Of a stretch of DNA of 64,000 nt, positions 1 to 10,582 are shown one piece after another. Position 1 is the first letter of the stretch, and each line of letters opens with the position of its first letter. Origin of the DNA: Coptis chinensis (Eukaryota; Streptophyta; Magnoliopsida; Ranunculales; Ranunculaceae). The DNA lies in contig CM027382.1 in the NCBI GenBank assembly GCA_015680905.1, positions 20,681,501 through 20,745,500 of the forward strand, in the 5' to 3' direction. The notes beneath the pieces were generated by a model. The model did no database searches. It saw nothing but the letters and a program-made list of their open reading frames with translations, and had not been told where the DNA came from. The position numbers and the translations under genes are program-made.

Positions 1-182
1 GTATATCGTAATTGTTTGGAGTGTTGCATGTTTAGTTAAGCTCGACTTAGTCTTGCATGAGATTAAGGTCTGGTAGAACAAAAACACCTAACGTAAATAC
101 ACAACAACAGCAACAAACAAGTCTATCTAGTATACCACACACAACACCTCTAGCTACTATTTCACACACACCACCTGATATA
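1..182 (+). other. Leader between primer site and gag of family A copy 1
   Basis: Non-coding leader upstream of the gag start. It is rich in CA-type simple sequence (acaacaacagcaacaaac). The last 30 bases resemble the sequence just upstream of gag in the copy at 17650-27343. Confidence 0.45.
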
Positions 183-1560
183 ATGGGGGAAGAAAGAGAG
201 ACTCCTCTCTCGACTTCTACAAAGCCTTGAGCGATAGCCCCAAATCTTGCATCGTTCTAGCAGACCCAGTGGGATTTCAGAATCCCTCCAAATATTTTTA
301 ATTTGTTACCCGCTTTTCATGGTTTAGACCATGAAAACCTTATCAAAGACACGCAGGGATTGAACAAGTCTTAACAACATTCCACCATCCTACGGTTGGT
401 ACGGAACAAATTAAATTAAGGGTATTCCCTTTCACCTTAGTCGATAAGGCGGCGCCTTGGTTAACCGCCCAAGCCTAATTCTCAATGGACTCTGGGCTAA
501 ACTTGTTCAAATGTTTATGGAACATTTTTACCCACCCCTAAAGACGGATGAGATGCTTTCCAAGATTCATTTCTTTCGACAAAATCCTCATGAATCATTT
601 TCAGAGGCTTGGAATCGCTTTCACCGATCGCTTATAGAGTGTCCACACCATAACCTACCAAAAGACACGCTTAGTTCGTGGCCTTTTTTTTCAAAGGACT
701 TCAACATCACCATAAAGAAGTCCTTGACATAATGAATGGGGTAGTTTCTTAAGTAAAGGAGCCTCGGAGGCTTATAAATTTTTAGAAGACCAAACTAAGC
801 TTAAATAATAATTGGGGGTAGTGATGATATCCCCCGCCTAGTTCTTCTTCAACAGTTAAAGGCCGCGGTATGTTTGAAATTAAACACGATTCGAAATTAA
901 AACTCTAATCGAATCACTCACTAAAAAGGTAGAGGCCATTTCATACAACAAAAGCCTATCCCCGTCATGAATGTAAATTCAAACCCATGTAGTTTCTGTT
1001 GAGTCCCGAGCATCCCGACTCCCATCGGCCCTATAGCCTATGAACAGTGCTTCTTCCATTAATAGTGAACCTAACGCCCTTGAGACAAAATCCCAACTTC
1101 GGTTGGAGAAATAACCAACAAGTCACACCCCAAGGGTACAATAATCAATATGTTAGGCCAACGCAAAGCTTTAACCAAGCTCCACCACGACAAGGACAGA
1201 GTCGTCGGGGTAATTTTAATAATTATAACAACCAAGTGCAACCTCGACAAGGTCAAGCACAAGGTCAAGGTAATTATAATAATTATAATCCTAATAGAGG
1301 TATCGTCCCGTAAATAATAATTATCAAAATCCACCTATAAATAATTCACGGAAATAGTTCCAAATACACCACCCGCGGACTACTACACCCACACAACCCG
1401 ATCGCCTTGACACCTTCATACAAGTGAGCCAAAAACTTTTCCAAACCATGGCTCAATCTAACCAACAAATTTCTACAATCCGCTAATAATTTAACCTAAC
1501 AGTTGGCTCAAGATAAAGCCCAAACCAAAGGTGTGTTGCCAAGTCACGCAATACATAATC
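183..1560 (+). pseudogene. gag: gag pseudogene of family A copy 1
   Basis: Capsid gene remnant. The ATG at 183 begins a product like that of the second copy (ATG at 23930), but stops appear after about 15 codons and the frame shifts repeatedly. The clearest block is 457-732, matching the Retrotrans_gag domain: FMEHFYPPLKTDEM, then NPHESFSEAWNRF and ECPHHNL. After it comes a Q/N-rich low-complexity stretch (1047-1313). A zinc knuckle is only a trace near 985-1025: CSFC can be read, then a stop and a frame change before the histidine. It would have built the virus-like particle. Function is clearly lost. Limits are set by similarity to the second copy and not by start and stop codons. Confidence 0.7.
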
Positions 1561-2507
1561 CTAAAACAACAAACACAGCCTTTTGAGGTAACGGATAATA
1601 CTAGTAATGAATTTGAAAAGTAGGTGAGATAAATGCCATCACCACTCTCCGCTCGGCAGAGTGGTTGATAACAAGGTAACTATGCCTATAGTTACCCCAC
1701 CAAGAGTCCCCTACACCTACTATTTTACTAGATACCGGGAATAGAAACCAAGAGCCTACCACCGTAGAGGTACCCGTTACAACACAACCTAAGAAACGAG
1801 TAAAGCCACGGTTAAACATCCACCGATACCATAGCTAAATATAGACGTAAACCACCGCTTCCACAAAAATTAGCCATGTTAACTAGGGATACAAATTACG
1901 AGGAGATTAGGGACGCTTTTAAGAATCTAACTATAAACCTTCCCTTCCTCGGCTATTAAAAAGCTACCACATCATGCTAAGTTTCTTAAGGAATTGTGTA
2001 ATACTAGGCGAAGACAAATATACCAAAAGACGCTTTTTTAACGTAACAATTCCCAACCTTATCTGAAAATAATGGAATTGTTAAGTACAAGGACCCCGGT
2101 CGCCCTATCAGATAATGCACCTTAGGAGATTCCTATACGACGACCATCGTTATTAGACACGGGGCTAGTGTTAACTTACTCCCATTTTATTTGTATAGAC
2201 AAATAGGTCTAGACAAGATGCAACCCACTAAAATGACGCTTGCAATTAGTCGACGGTCTATTAAGTATCCTAAGGGTGTAGTCGAAAAATGTGTTGGTAA
2301 AAGTTCAGATTTCTACTATCCGGCTGATTTTGTAGTCCTCGATACGTAAGTCGCTAACGACTCGGTCCCGATCATTCTAGGGCGCCCTTTCTTGGCAACC
2401 GCCAATGCGCCATTAATTGCCGCGGATGGTTCAATGTCCATGTCTTTTGGCCATCTTGTCATTGAAGTCAATGTTTTAAAACAAGGACACGCCATTCTGA
2501 TTAGCCT
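1561..2507 (+). pseudogene. gag-pol linker and aspartic protease pseudogene, family A copy 1
   Basis: Retropepsin-type aspartic protease that would have cleaved the Gag polyprotein. The linker from about 1860 holds the plant Athila-type segment that ends in a KFLKELC-like motif near 1980-2000, in broken frames. The catalytic motif DTGAS, followed by VNLLPFYLY, is at 2156-2170 and onward. The downstream flap-side motif ILGRPFLATANA is at about 2370-2410. Compared with the copy on the - strand, the catalytic DTG is the standard retropepsin form. Several stops and frame changes separate these blocks, so no active enzyme is made. Confidence 0.7.
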
Positions 2508-2915
2508 ATGGATGGAGAGGTTAGCATGATCGAGAGCTTTGCTCGAGATTATTTCAACAACACGTTCCCTGATAGTCATATGCCCAAAATTCTTTCCTTT
2601 GGAAAGTCAGACTCCAACATTTTCATCCCTACACTAGTTGATACACGTATTATTGATGAGGAAGGGATAGAGGATTTTCTCAAAGATGTAAAGGACTACT
2701 ATAGTAATGTGGATATGACCAATCTAGATGAGGAATTTGATGAGTTTCTTCGAGTAGGTGACAATTCACCCTATCAAGAACTAACTTGCACAACATCAAC
2801 CTCGACTCCCCTCCTTCCACCCTTTCAAAGGAATCTCGAGTTTGCACTCGATCCTTTTGTTTCTCCTGTGCTTCATAATTTTTTAAATCCTCCTAGCAAA
2901 ACAGTAGATACTTGA
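2508..2915 (+). pseudogene. Acidic C-terminal tail of the gag-protease polyprotein, family A copy 1
   Basis: An open stretch of 135 codons directly after the protease motifs. It contains the signature VDMTNLDEEFDEFLRVGD, closely matched by VDVTKLDEEFYEFLRACD in the second copy (21336-21812, - strand), so it is a conserved part of the family and not chance. It is rich in Asp and Glu and then in Pro and Ser. No known domain is recognised. In autonomous Athila elements the reverse transcriptase would follow; here the frame ends in a stop and nothing pol-like follows. Confidence 0.6.
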
Positions 2916-4245
2916 AAGGACAAACTATTTGACACCTTCATTTTCAGAATTGAGACAAATTCCCTACACACACAATGAATGAGTTCGGTGCTAAAACCAC
3001 ATCCTCATTGTGTACAAGCTGTCTTTCTACAACTTATCCATATCCACCATATTCTCCACACTCATTCACTTTTCCACACTTTTTACTAGAACACCCACTC
3101 ATTCAAAAATTAAAAAGAAGGTGCATGATAGGTTACACAATAGGGTAATCCGACTTCCCTTTCATTTCACTAGGTTGAGTCATAGGAAAATTGGTGTTTG
3201 ATTGTGTTTGGATATGTTTTCTGTGATATTTATTTATGGAATGATCCACAACTATTTCGGTTGTTGATATATGATCAATTGCATGTTCATACATATGTTT
3301 TAGATAAAGTCTCGAAAGTATCCGACTATAAACGACTCAATTTCTGTGTTTGGTGCACTTCCTTACACTTTAATATATTGGCGAGTGCACCATTAAGGTA
3401 ACCGGCCCTCCCTATGGAGTGTGTGGTGGTAAGTACCGGATCCTAAGTCCACGGTTCACATAGCTCACGCTTTTCCACTCTTGCATGTTTTTCTCGGATT
3501 TTTGAGTCATGTTTCTATGGTGTGAATTATGTCTTTATTGCTTATTGTTTTTCTTTCTAAAAATAAATAAAAATAAAAAATAAAAAAATAAACATAGTAA
3601 TCTAGGAAGTCTCGAATCGACTCTAAAAGACCCATCGCTAAAACAAATTTTCTAAGCTTTGTAAAAAATTTGTTTGGGGTGGGGTGTTAAATGTTTTCCG
3701 CATTAAAATGTTTATGTCCCATTAGAGTTGCTTAGGCCGTTTTATTGTATTACGATTTGGATTGACATAATCTATTAATTTAGAGTTCATTCGTTCGCGA
3801 TAGCTTACGCCATGCACGCGACTTCGAGACGTTTTCCACTATCTCGTATGTCATCTGAAGTCGGAATAGAGTGTTTTATGGATCATTGGATAGGAAATTC
3901 TCTCCTGATCATTTCCATATCTCATTCGCATAAATCGGACCGGGTAACGGTAAGCGGAAATTTTGATTTGAAATTCGCGAAAAATCGAAAAAATCAAAAT
4001 TTCGATTTTGGGCTTAGCCCAACCACCCCACGACCAATAGCCTTTTACATTCTCAGCAACAGTTCATCGTTTTTTCCACTCCATTCCGCCATTAACAAAG
4101 CTCCAAACCTAGAAAAATAAAAATTAAAAAGAAATACCATAAACCCACGCCAAAAATCAAATCCTAAACCCAAATCGTCTCTAAAACCAAACCACTACAA
4201 CCCCCACCGATTTAAATAACAAAAACCCACCGAAAATTCAAAAAT
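2916..4245 (+). other. Non-coding segment between protease and extra ORF, family A copy 1
   Basis: No convincing coding region. It contains an A-rich stretch (about 3557-3595), a decayed copy of a block conserved in the other elements (gtctcgaatcgactctaaaa, about 3610-3629; compare 21067-21090 and 12330-12355) and a G-rich tract tttgtttggggtggggtg near 3669-3686 that matches the second copy on the - strand near 20970. The part at 3800-4245 has open frames with no recognisable product and C-rich sequence running into the next domain. Confidence 0.45.
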
Positions 4246-4354
4246 TTGGCGCTGCGCCGCCACCACGCCGCCGCCACCACTGTTCTTTCAGTCGGTCAAG
4301 TTAAACCACCACTACCACACCCTCTACAAACCCCAAACCGTATTCAAACTTCAA

Positions 4355-5398
4355 ATGGCTCAACAACGCCGAATCATACCGGAGCAAGTTTTCACTGCCG
4401 ACCATTTCGCTCCGTTTTACGGTGGCGAAATGGCTAGTAGAGACTGGAATAGTCTCTGGTACACGACCGAAGCCTTCTACCATGAAGACTTGGTCCGACG
4501 GTTCTACAACACCGTGGAGTTGAGGGGAGTAGGATTTTGTGATGGTAAGGAAGAAGAGAAGGGAGTTGACCATCGGGTCGTTGGTCGAGATTCTAGGCAT
4601 TCCGCCTAGAATCCATCCGAGGCCACCTTTACAGAGCCCCAGTTTGACGGGTAGAGCCTCCGATGGGCGGATCGTCATCAATGGGAGCTACAATACAAAC
4701 TCCCATTGTGGTACGCCAGCATCCCTCGGGACCAACCAAATGGCTTTCTACCCGTTGGATTGGTCGGAATGTCCTAGGGAAGGACAAGGTCACGACATCG
4801 GTCCGACCTGCTCCATCGCCCTATGGATACTCCCAGAGCGTAAGTCACGATTTCTGTATCCCGGAGTTTTTTTGAGCATGATTAGGGGGTCGGAAGGTCT
4901 TTGGCACCTCTTCCCGTGTTAATCACCAAGATCATCTTTGAAGATGAAAGCAGCTCCAACACTCGAGAGGATTTTTACATTACCCCGCACCGGAACACGC
5001 GTATCTATAGGGAGTGTGTCCAACAAGTTTGGAGGAGGGCGGAGGATAGAGAGGAAGAAGAAGAGGATGGTGGGGCTGGGAATGAAGAGGAGGAGGATGA
5101 GGATGCCTCCGAGGATGAGGAGGACGTGACCTGCTTTGATGCAGATGCCTTCCAGAGGTGTTGGTCTGATGCAGAACGCATGGCTATGCTTCATAGGGGC
5201 ATGTGTTCACTAAACACTATCTCCATTGACCTCCGGACTTCGACAGTGACTATTCATCACAACTTCGAGATCCGCACCCGCAGAGAGGATGAGAGGGATG
5301 GGAGCGGGCTGAGATGGAAGCCCCCCGGTTTAGAGTGGATATGCTTGCACGCTTCCCACCTCATACGCTCGCCCGAGGACACAACTACGAGGGCATGA
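4355..5398 (+). pseudogene. First plant-transposon-type domain (PF20167-like) in family A copy 1, broken
   Basis: Three overlapping open stretches (4355-4609, 4539-4922, 4901-5398) belong together across two frame changes. Readable motifs in order are LVRRFYNTVELRG, then RRELTIGSLVEILGIP, then LWHLFPCLITKIIFED. This order (FY pair, a 'V.G..hTI..h..hLGIP' box, then a 'LP.LIT.L' box) recalls the putative plant transposon protein domain found in extra ORFs of Athila-like elements; this is from memory of the family. A strongly acidic Glu/Asp run (about 5040-5130) follows, then a tail to 5398. The role of this domain is not known. The copy is inactive. Confidence 0.5.
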
Positions 5399-6480
5399 GC
5401 GCCGTCGTCGGACGACCGCGGCCGGACCTTCCGGAGCCGTGAGCCACCACTAGAGAGTGTGCCCTCCCACCACCGGCGAAAGCCTGTTTAGAGAGTCCGA
5501 GGATTGATAGTGGTTGTTGTTTTATTTACTTTTGTTGTGTTATTTACTTTTGTTGTTTTATTTACTTTTGTTGTTTTTATTGTAATGTAATTTTTATTTC
5601 CGTAATTTGAATATTGTAGTGGTATTCCAAATGAAATTTTAATATAAGGGCTTATTTTCATTATGCATGGTTGTTTCATATTGACCCCCACCTTCCCAAC
5701 TTGTTTGGGGTGGTTTTATCAATTCAAGCATTATTTTTGTATAACCCTCAGATTAGAATTAATTCTTGGAGTCAAGGTGAAAATATGGTTGTTTAGGCAG
5801 AAAATATGATTGAGTATCATTGTAGGATGAAATCTAGATTAAATAGGTACATTCTATCATAAAATCAACCTAAAAGATAATTGGGTTTGAATTAGAATCC
5901 GTGATATGAGTTGTTTCCGCTTTTCGAGTTTGGAAATTTTAGGATTTCCTGAAACCGCCGTAATTAGTTTTGGCAACTTTCCGATCCTTTTAGCAACTTT
6001 AAACCTATATAAACTTGATACAAACTATCCTCACAACTCACACTACACCTAAACTCCATCACTTTCGCCTTTCACACCCGCTGATTCCTCTTCCGCGTTC
6101 GACTTCATTTTCGAAAATCAATCCCGAATTCGGGCCGCTTCCAGTAAGAGCGCTCGCCACTCTACACTTCGACGAAAAATTTTGTCGAAGGCCAAGCCAA
6201 GTCAAAAGCGTGACTCGCTAAAACACTGGAATTCCAAAATACTAATACGCCCACGCTCTCCTTGAAGGCGACTTGCGCCCTCTCCTTGACTTCGGCTCTA
6301 GTTACCGGAATTCCAAAACACAAAAGAGCGACTTGCGCCCGGGTTGAAGCCACTCAGCCACTTTGTGGACCAGAAATTTTCCAGTTTTTCGCGTAGTATC
6401 CGGATCATTCGCAGCTATCCCAAAGCGTAATTTTGAGATGACATCTCCAACATTGATACCAAACAGATCTTTCAAGATTT
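5399..6480 (+). other. Spacer between the two PF20167-like domains
   Basis: About 1.1 kb with no recognisable product. It contains a short tandem TTTACTTTTGTTGT repeat (about 5525-5580), a gtttggggtggtttt tract near 5703-5717 and a GC-richer part from 6030 to 6480 with short open frames on both strands. The G-rich tract resembles those before the LTR and behind the protease, so part of this spacer may be an internal duplication. Confidence 0.35.
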
Positions 6481-7362
6481 GTTCCAAAGCACTTTACTTA
6501 CGGTGCTTGGTTTTGTGAGGTGATCACATATGTTGGTTGGGAACCTCTTATGGTAAGACCGGCTGAACTTTATTCTCCAGCACTTGCATCTTATTTTTAT
6601 AATAACTGCATTTTCTTTGAGAGACCGGATGGAGAACAAGTGTTCTCCATCAACATTGACGATGAACCAATGGAAATTACCAGGTTCTTGCTAGCATTTG
6701 TTCTTGGACTTGCTATGCCCGCTGAGATACAAGACCCATGGTGCTATTGGGTCGATAATATGCATGTCTACACTTATGAGTCTTTGCACGAGGCTTATGG
6801 GGCAGGCATTTTCAGATTGAGGACCACCGGGGACTATAACGTTGCCCTTGGTAGCCTGTCCATGAACATAGGAACTGTTATGTTTTGGATTATGCTAAAC
6901 ATTTTAGGGGAATGGCGTTTTTCTTCAGTGAATGACGCCACTTGCAGCGTTTTCCTTGCTTTAGCCAATGGACGCCGGTTCTATGATCTTCCCAGAACTT
7001 TGATGTCCAGTTTAGCACGAGCCCATACCATGAGGCATAAGTACCTTCTTATGCCTGTTCTAATTTCACGTATTATGCTATGTTTCTTTCCTGTTTTTTG
7101 TACACGTTTCACGGATTGGATTACGGTAGACACGGTCACGACCCACCAATAGTATTATTCGATCTTTCCGCGCAATGACTTGGCAAGGGTGGCGGATACA
7201 ACCTCACCAGTTGCACCCTACACCCCATCGGACCAAGTGGCACTTAATAGGTTAGCAACCATAGATGATAAATGGCATGAAGCCCGGCAAATTATCATAG
7301 CATGGCAGATCGCCTTGAAGGAGCCTCACTTCTTTATAGAAGTAGAGGATGACCTAAGATGA
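6481..7362 (+). pseudogene. Second plant-transposon-type domain (PF20167-like), one in-frame stop
   Basis: The best preserved coding stretch of this element. It is open from before 6481 to a TAG at 7150-7152 and continues in the same frame to TGA at 7360-7362. There is no ATG at the left edge, so the true start is upstream and lost. Motifs are ASYFYNNCIFF, then EITRFLLAFVLGLAMP, then a conserved block ending in LARAHTMRHKYLLMPVLI. These follow the same order as in the domain at 4355-5398, which suggests an ancient duplication of the domain. The tail after the stop reads VADTTSPVAPYTPSDQVALN, typical of the Pro-rich and then helical C-terminus of such ORFs. Function is unknown; some authors call such ORFs env-like because of their position. 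Confidence 0.55.
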
Positions 7363-8194
7363 CGAATAAACGGAGTGGAGGTAAGTTTTATTTTCTGTTA
7401 GTGTCTGCTTATGTCCCAAGCAATTTAATTCTGTTAACCCCATAATGGGTAGAACTCGTATAGAGTTGTGTCAGTTTTATTTCCTATATTAGTACGTTCT
7501 AACCTTGTTTTACGATGTTCCCGAATTTTCACAGCTTCAATGGTATTTTTCCTACCCTCTTTATTTAAATGCTTTGAGGACAAAGCATGCTTCTTGTTTG
7601 GGGGGGGGCATAGAAACTCGTGTAATTAAGACATCTGTTAGGATATAGATAGACATAATATGCATTGTTTTCTAGTTAAAATTTCAAAAATTTAAAAATA
7701 TAAATAAATAAGTCATGCTATACACTTAGGAATATTGGTATTGTTTCTTTCTCCATGCTCTTAACAATCTAGAAGTCTCACATAGCTTTTGCATCGAATA
7801 ATTGTTAGGAACTTAGGTTAATATGTAGGTAATAATCTTTGCATCTATCTATAAATATATTACATGAGTATCTATGATTGTTTTGGCAAGAAGTTTATGA
7901 AATCTAGGCTAGAGTATTTATTCTACAAATCCTGTGAGAATATAGCCTAAAAGCCTTATATGAAGCGAAACATTTGAGAAATGACACAAGGGAGAAGTAA
8001 AATCCGATAGAGAAATCACACGCCCACTTGCTTGATCACTAAACCATATCCTAAGCGAGAATTTAGGCCCTTTTGGATCGATATAGCCGAAAATTCAAAC
8101 CTATGAATTATTTTCCGCTAGTCGCCCTCGAGCCTTTCATTAGCCCTTCCATAAACCACAATTCCTTTACCTGCTACAAAAAACAAAAAACAAA

Positions 8195-8278
<84 letters not shown>

Positions 8279-9228
8279 AATCAACCTACCCAATGAAGAT
8301 AAGTCCGAGAATAGAATGAGTGAAGAAAGAAGAAGAGAAAACCTCGTGTAAACAAAAATTAGTTAGTTGCTTTAAAAGAAAAGAAGTTTCCATCCAAGGA
8401 AAAGAAAAAAAAAGAAATAAATAAAAACTCCAAAAATAGAATAAAAGGGAGTCAAAAGCCAAAGAAAAGAAAAAAAAAAAATATGGCTAAGGATGGAAAC
8501 AAAGTGTAGAAGCAAAAGTAAATAACAAGGTTTTCTCTAGTTACATAATATGAAGACTCTATTATCTCAGACTTGTCCTTTAGAATATCCGTTCCTTCCT
8601 TCTTAAACCATCTCCTAATCCCCGTAACACCTAATAAAGACCTCTAGCTCAATTAGGAATATGTTAGTGTGATAGTAAGTGGCAAATGTGTTTGATCGAC
8701 TCCGGCTTCCTGTGTATCATTGAGATTGTAAGGTAAAGTGTGCCCACTGTACACTGGAGTAGCGAAACTTGAGTGGAAAAATCAGAGTGTTGTTTCTTGA
8801 CTATTATTGTGAGAACCTACTTAAGGACGCTATTCCGAGTTCTCAGAAACAAACCTGCTAAACATTTTATAGTACTACTCATGGTGTATATGTTTATGGT
8901 AGATGATAGATTATTATGCATATATTAACTTAGGTTTTTGACTTGGTTATTCTTGTTCATAGCTAGTGAGATGTATAGATAATTTGGAGCATGAATAAGG
9001 AACAATAGTTTTATTTTCTTAGTCGTTGTAGTATAGATGAAGTTTGTGAGTACCTTCATCGGAAAACTCTCACGAGGTTATAACTTCGTCCACTAGGGGA
9101 ATTCCTAGTGGTTTAAGGCCTTGTTGCATATGGTCAATGCAATCGCACTCAAAAAACGAGTAGTTTAGAACTCCATTTTTGTCACTTATTCTAATTTCTC
9201 ATCTTTGCTTGAGGACAAGCAAAATGTT
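7363..9228 (+). other. Long 3' non-coding region of family A copy 1
   Basis: Non-coding 3' part typical of Athila-like elements. It contains an intron-like segment (GTAAGT at 7381, ttttcacag ending at 7534), a block gctttgaggacaaagc followed by a G-run (7571-7607) shared with the other copy near 20745-20785 on the - strand, an (AT)n microsatellite, and the sequence gcttgaggacaagcaaaa (9207-9224) just before the polypurine tract. The part at about 8690-8800 matches 19670-19770 of the second copy in reverse orientation. No coding potential. Confidence 0.55.
8199..8275. repeat. (AT)n microsatellite
   Basis: Pure AT dinucleotide run of about 38 units inside the 3' non-coding region of the element. 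The length may be unreliable in an assembly. Confidence 0.95.
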
Positions 9229-9241
9229 GTTTGGGGTGGTT
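9229..9241 (+). promoter_or_regulatory. Polypurine tract of family A copy 1
   Basis: gtttggggtggtt lies directly before the LTR start TGATAAGAGCCC. The same arrangement (gtttgggggtggtt) occurs on the - strand at 19231-19244 before the LTR of copy 2. It would prime plus-strand DNA synthesis. Confidence 0.7.
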
Positions 9242-10582
9242 TGATAAGAGCCCAAAACTGTAGTTTTAACCCCTTAATAATCATACTGTTAGACCAATTA
9301 TGTGAATAATAAGTAAGAGTTAATACTGATTACGTGTTTTTATGCATTTCAGGCTTCAAAGTCCATTATGTGCAGAAATGTGCCACTTTAGCGAGATAAA
9401 GGAGCAAAAGTCAGCAGAACTTCCGAATGCCATATCTTTGGACTCAGACCTCGGAATGAGGCCTACCTTATGTCAAAACGACCGGCTCGGAAAGAGCTTT
9501 GCAATGGTCCAAGCCTTGACCCAATCAGAGGAGCAGAAGTGGACGAAAAGTCTGTGGAAGCCAACTGCAGCTGAAGAGGCCTTTTTGGACTGAAAGAATT
9601 GGGTTTTGGGCCTGATTCTCTGGCCCAAAACATGGCTCCAAGCCCATGCACGATTTTTGGATCTGAATGTATAAGAACAAAAGCTTAACTCAGTGTTAAT
9701 GGCAGTTAGGTTAGGAAGCTAATGTTAATGGAGTTTAGGGTTAGAAAAAGATAGTTAGATCTAGATTTAATTGTTTTATTTAATTAGTTTCAAATCCTTG
9801 TTTAGATAAAACCTTTGAATCTTTGTTCTTCATTTCATTAGACAAATAAATAGTTATTATTATTCAATTTCGTTTTTGTCATTTACAATTTATTAGATCT
9901 AATTTCAATTCTTGTTATCATTCAATTCTTAGTTATTAATTAGATTCCATTATTGTTTCATTAAGTAAATTTCAATGCTTTATATTATGTTTAGTTTAAA
10001 TTTAAATGGAAATGATTATGAATGATTCAAGGCTAAACCTCCATTAGAGGGGTTGAGAAACCTTGATGAAAGCTTGATTCCAATTATCGGAGATTGTCGT
10101 AGTTTCCTTTCCACTCTAGAACGTTTAGTTCACCATGAGAATGGGTTTAATCGTTCACATGCTAATTATTAATTGGTAGAAATGCCATGTGTAGTTAGGG
10201 ATTAGGAAGAACCGATTGTTCTCGCTTAGCAGTTCAATTCGGATTGACGACTTCGCCGCTAGTGGATTAAGTTGAGTTCAGGTGGAATCAATCCCCCTCT
10301 AACTCCTTAACATCGAATCAACGTAGCATTCCCTTTAGTATTCGATAACCCACTAGTGCATTTAGGGGGTAGTTGCATCATCGTAGTCTAGTCCCCTTTT
10401 TAAGTAAAGCTCTCATTGACTTTAAGTAGAGTATTGAGACTAGAAAACAAGCATACGGAAGGACTAAGAGTGGAACGAATCACTCTACTCCACTATATCT
10501 CATAGGATTGAGAGTAGAAAATATCTTTGATAAATAAGCAACAAAAGATAGTTGTTAGTTTACTTACGTTGTGAATTCATCA
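9242..10582 (+). repeat. 3' LTR of family A copy 1
   Basis: Starts TGATAAGAGCCCAAAACTG, matching in reverse the LTR at 17650-19230 (start at 19230). Shared blocks along its length include caagcccatgcacgattttt (about 9637-9656) and the block around 10470-10565. Divergence from the other LTR is high, so this is an old copy. The end is placed at ...ttcatca (10582) by weak alignment with the CAGAGTATCA end of the other LTR and may be off by some tens of bases. Confidence 0.65.

Larger units (their letters stand above)
1..10582 (+). mobile_element. Athila-like Ty3/gypsy element, family A copy 1 (5' end outside window)
   Basis: Decayed LTR retrotransposon read left to right. Visible parts in order are a leader, gag, a protease with a DTGAS active site, two related plant-transposon-type domains, a long 3' non-coding part, a polypurine tract and a 3' LTR starting TGATAAGAGCCC. 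The 5' LTR and primer site lie left of the window. No reverse transcriptase, RNase H or integrase motif was found in any frame between protease and LTR, so this copy is non-autonomous. The Athila-like assignment rests on the gag-protease motifs and on the tRNA-Asp-type primer site of the related copy at 17650-27343. The reading frame is broken many times. The right end is placed at 10582 by weak alignment with the LTR end of the other copy. Confidence 0.75.

Noticed and set aside
1071-1334. Isoleucine-rich frame on the - strand
   Set aside because: It is the antisense of the Asn/Gln-rich gag part.
8199-8275. (AT)n run as a replication origin or matrix attachment site
   Set aside because: A plain microsatellite inside a retrotransposon; nothing else supports such a role.
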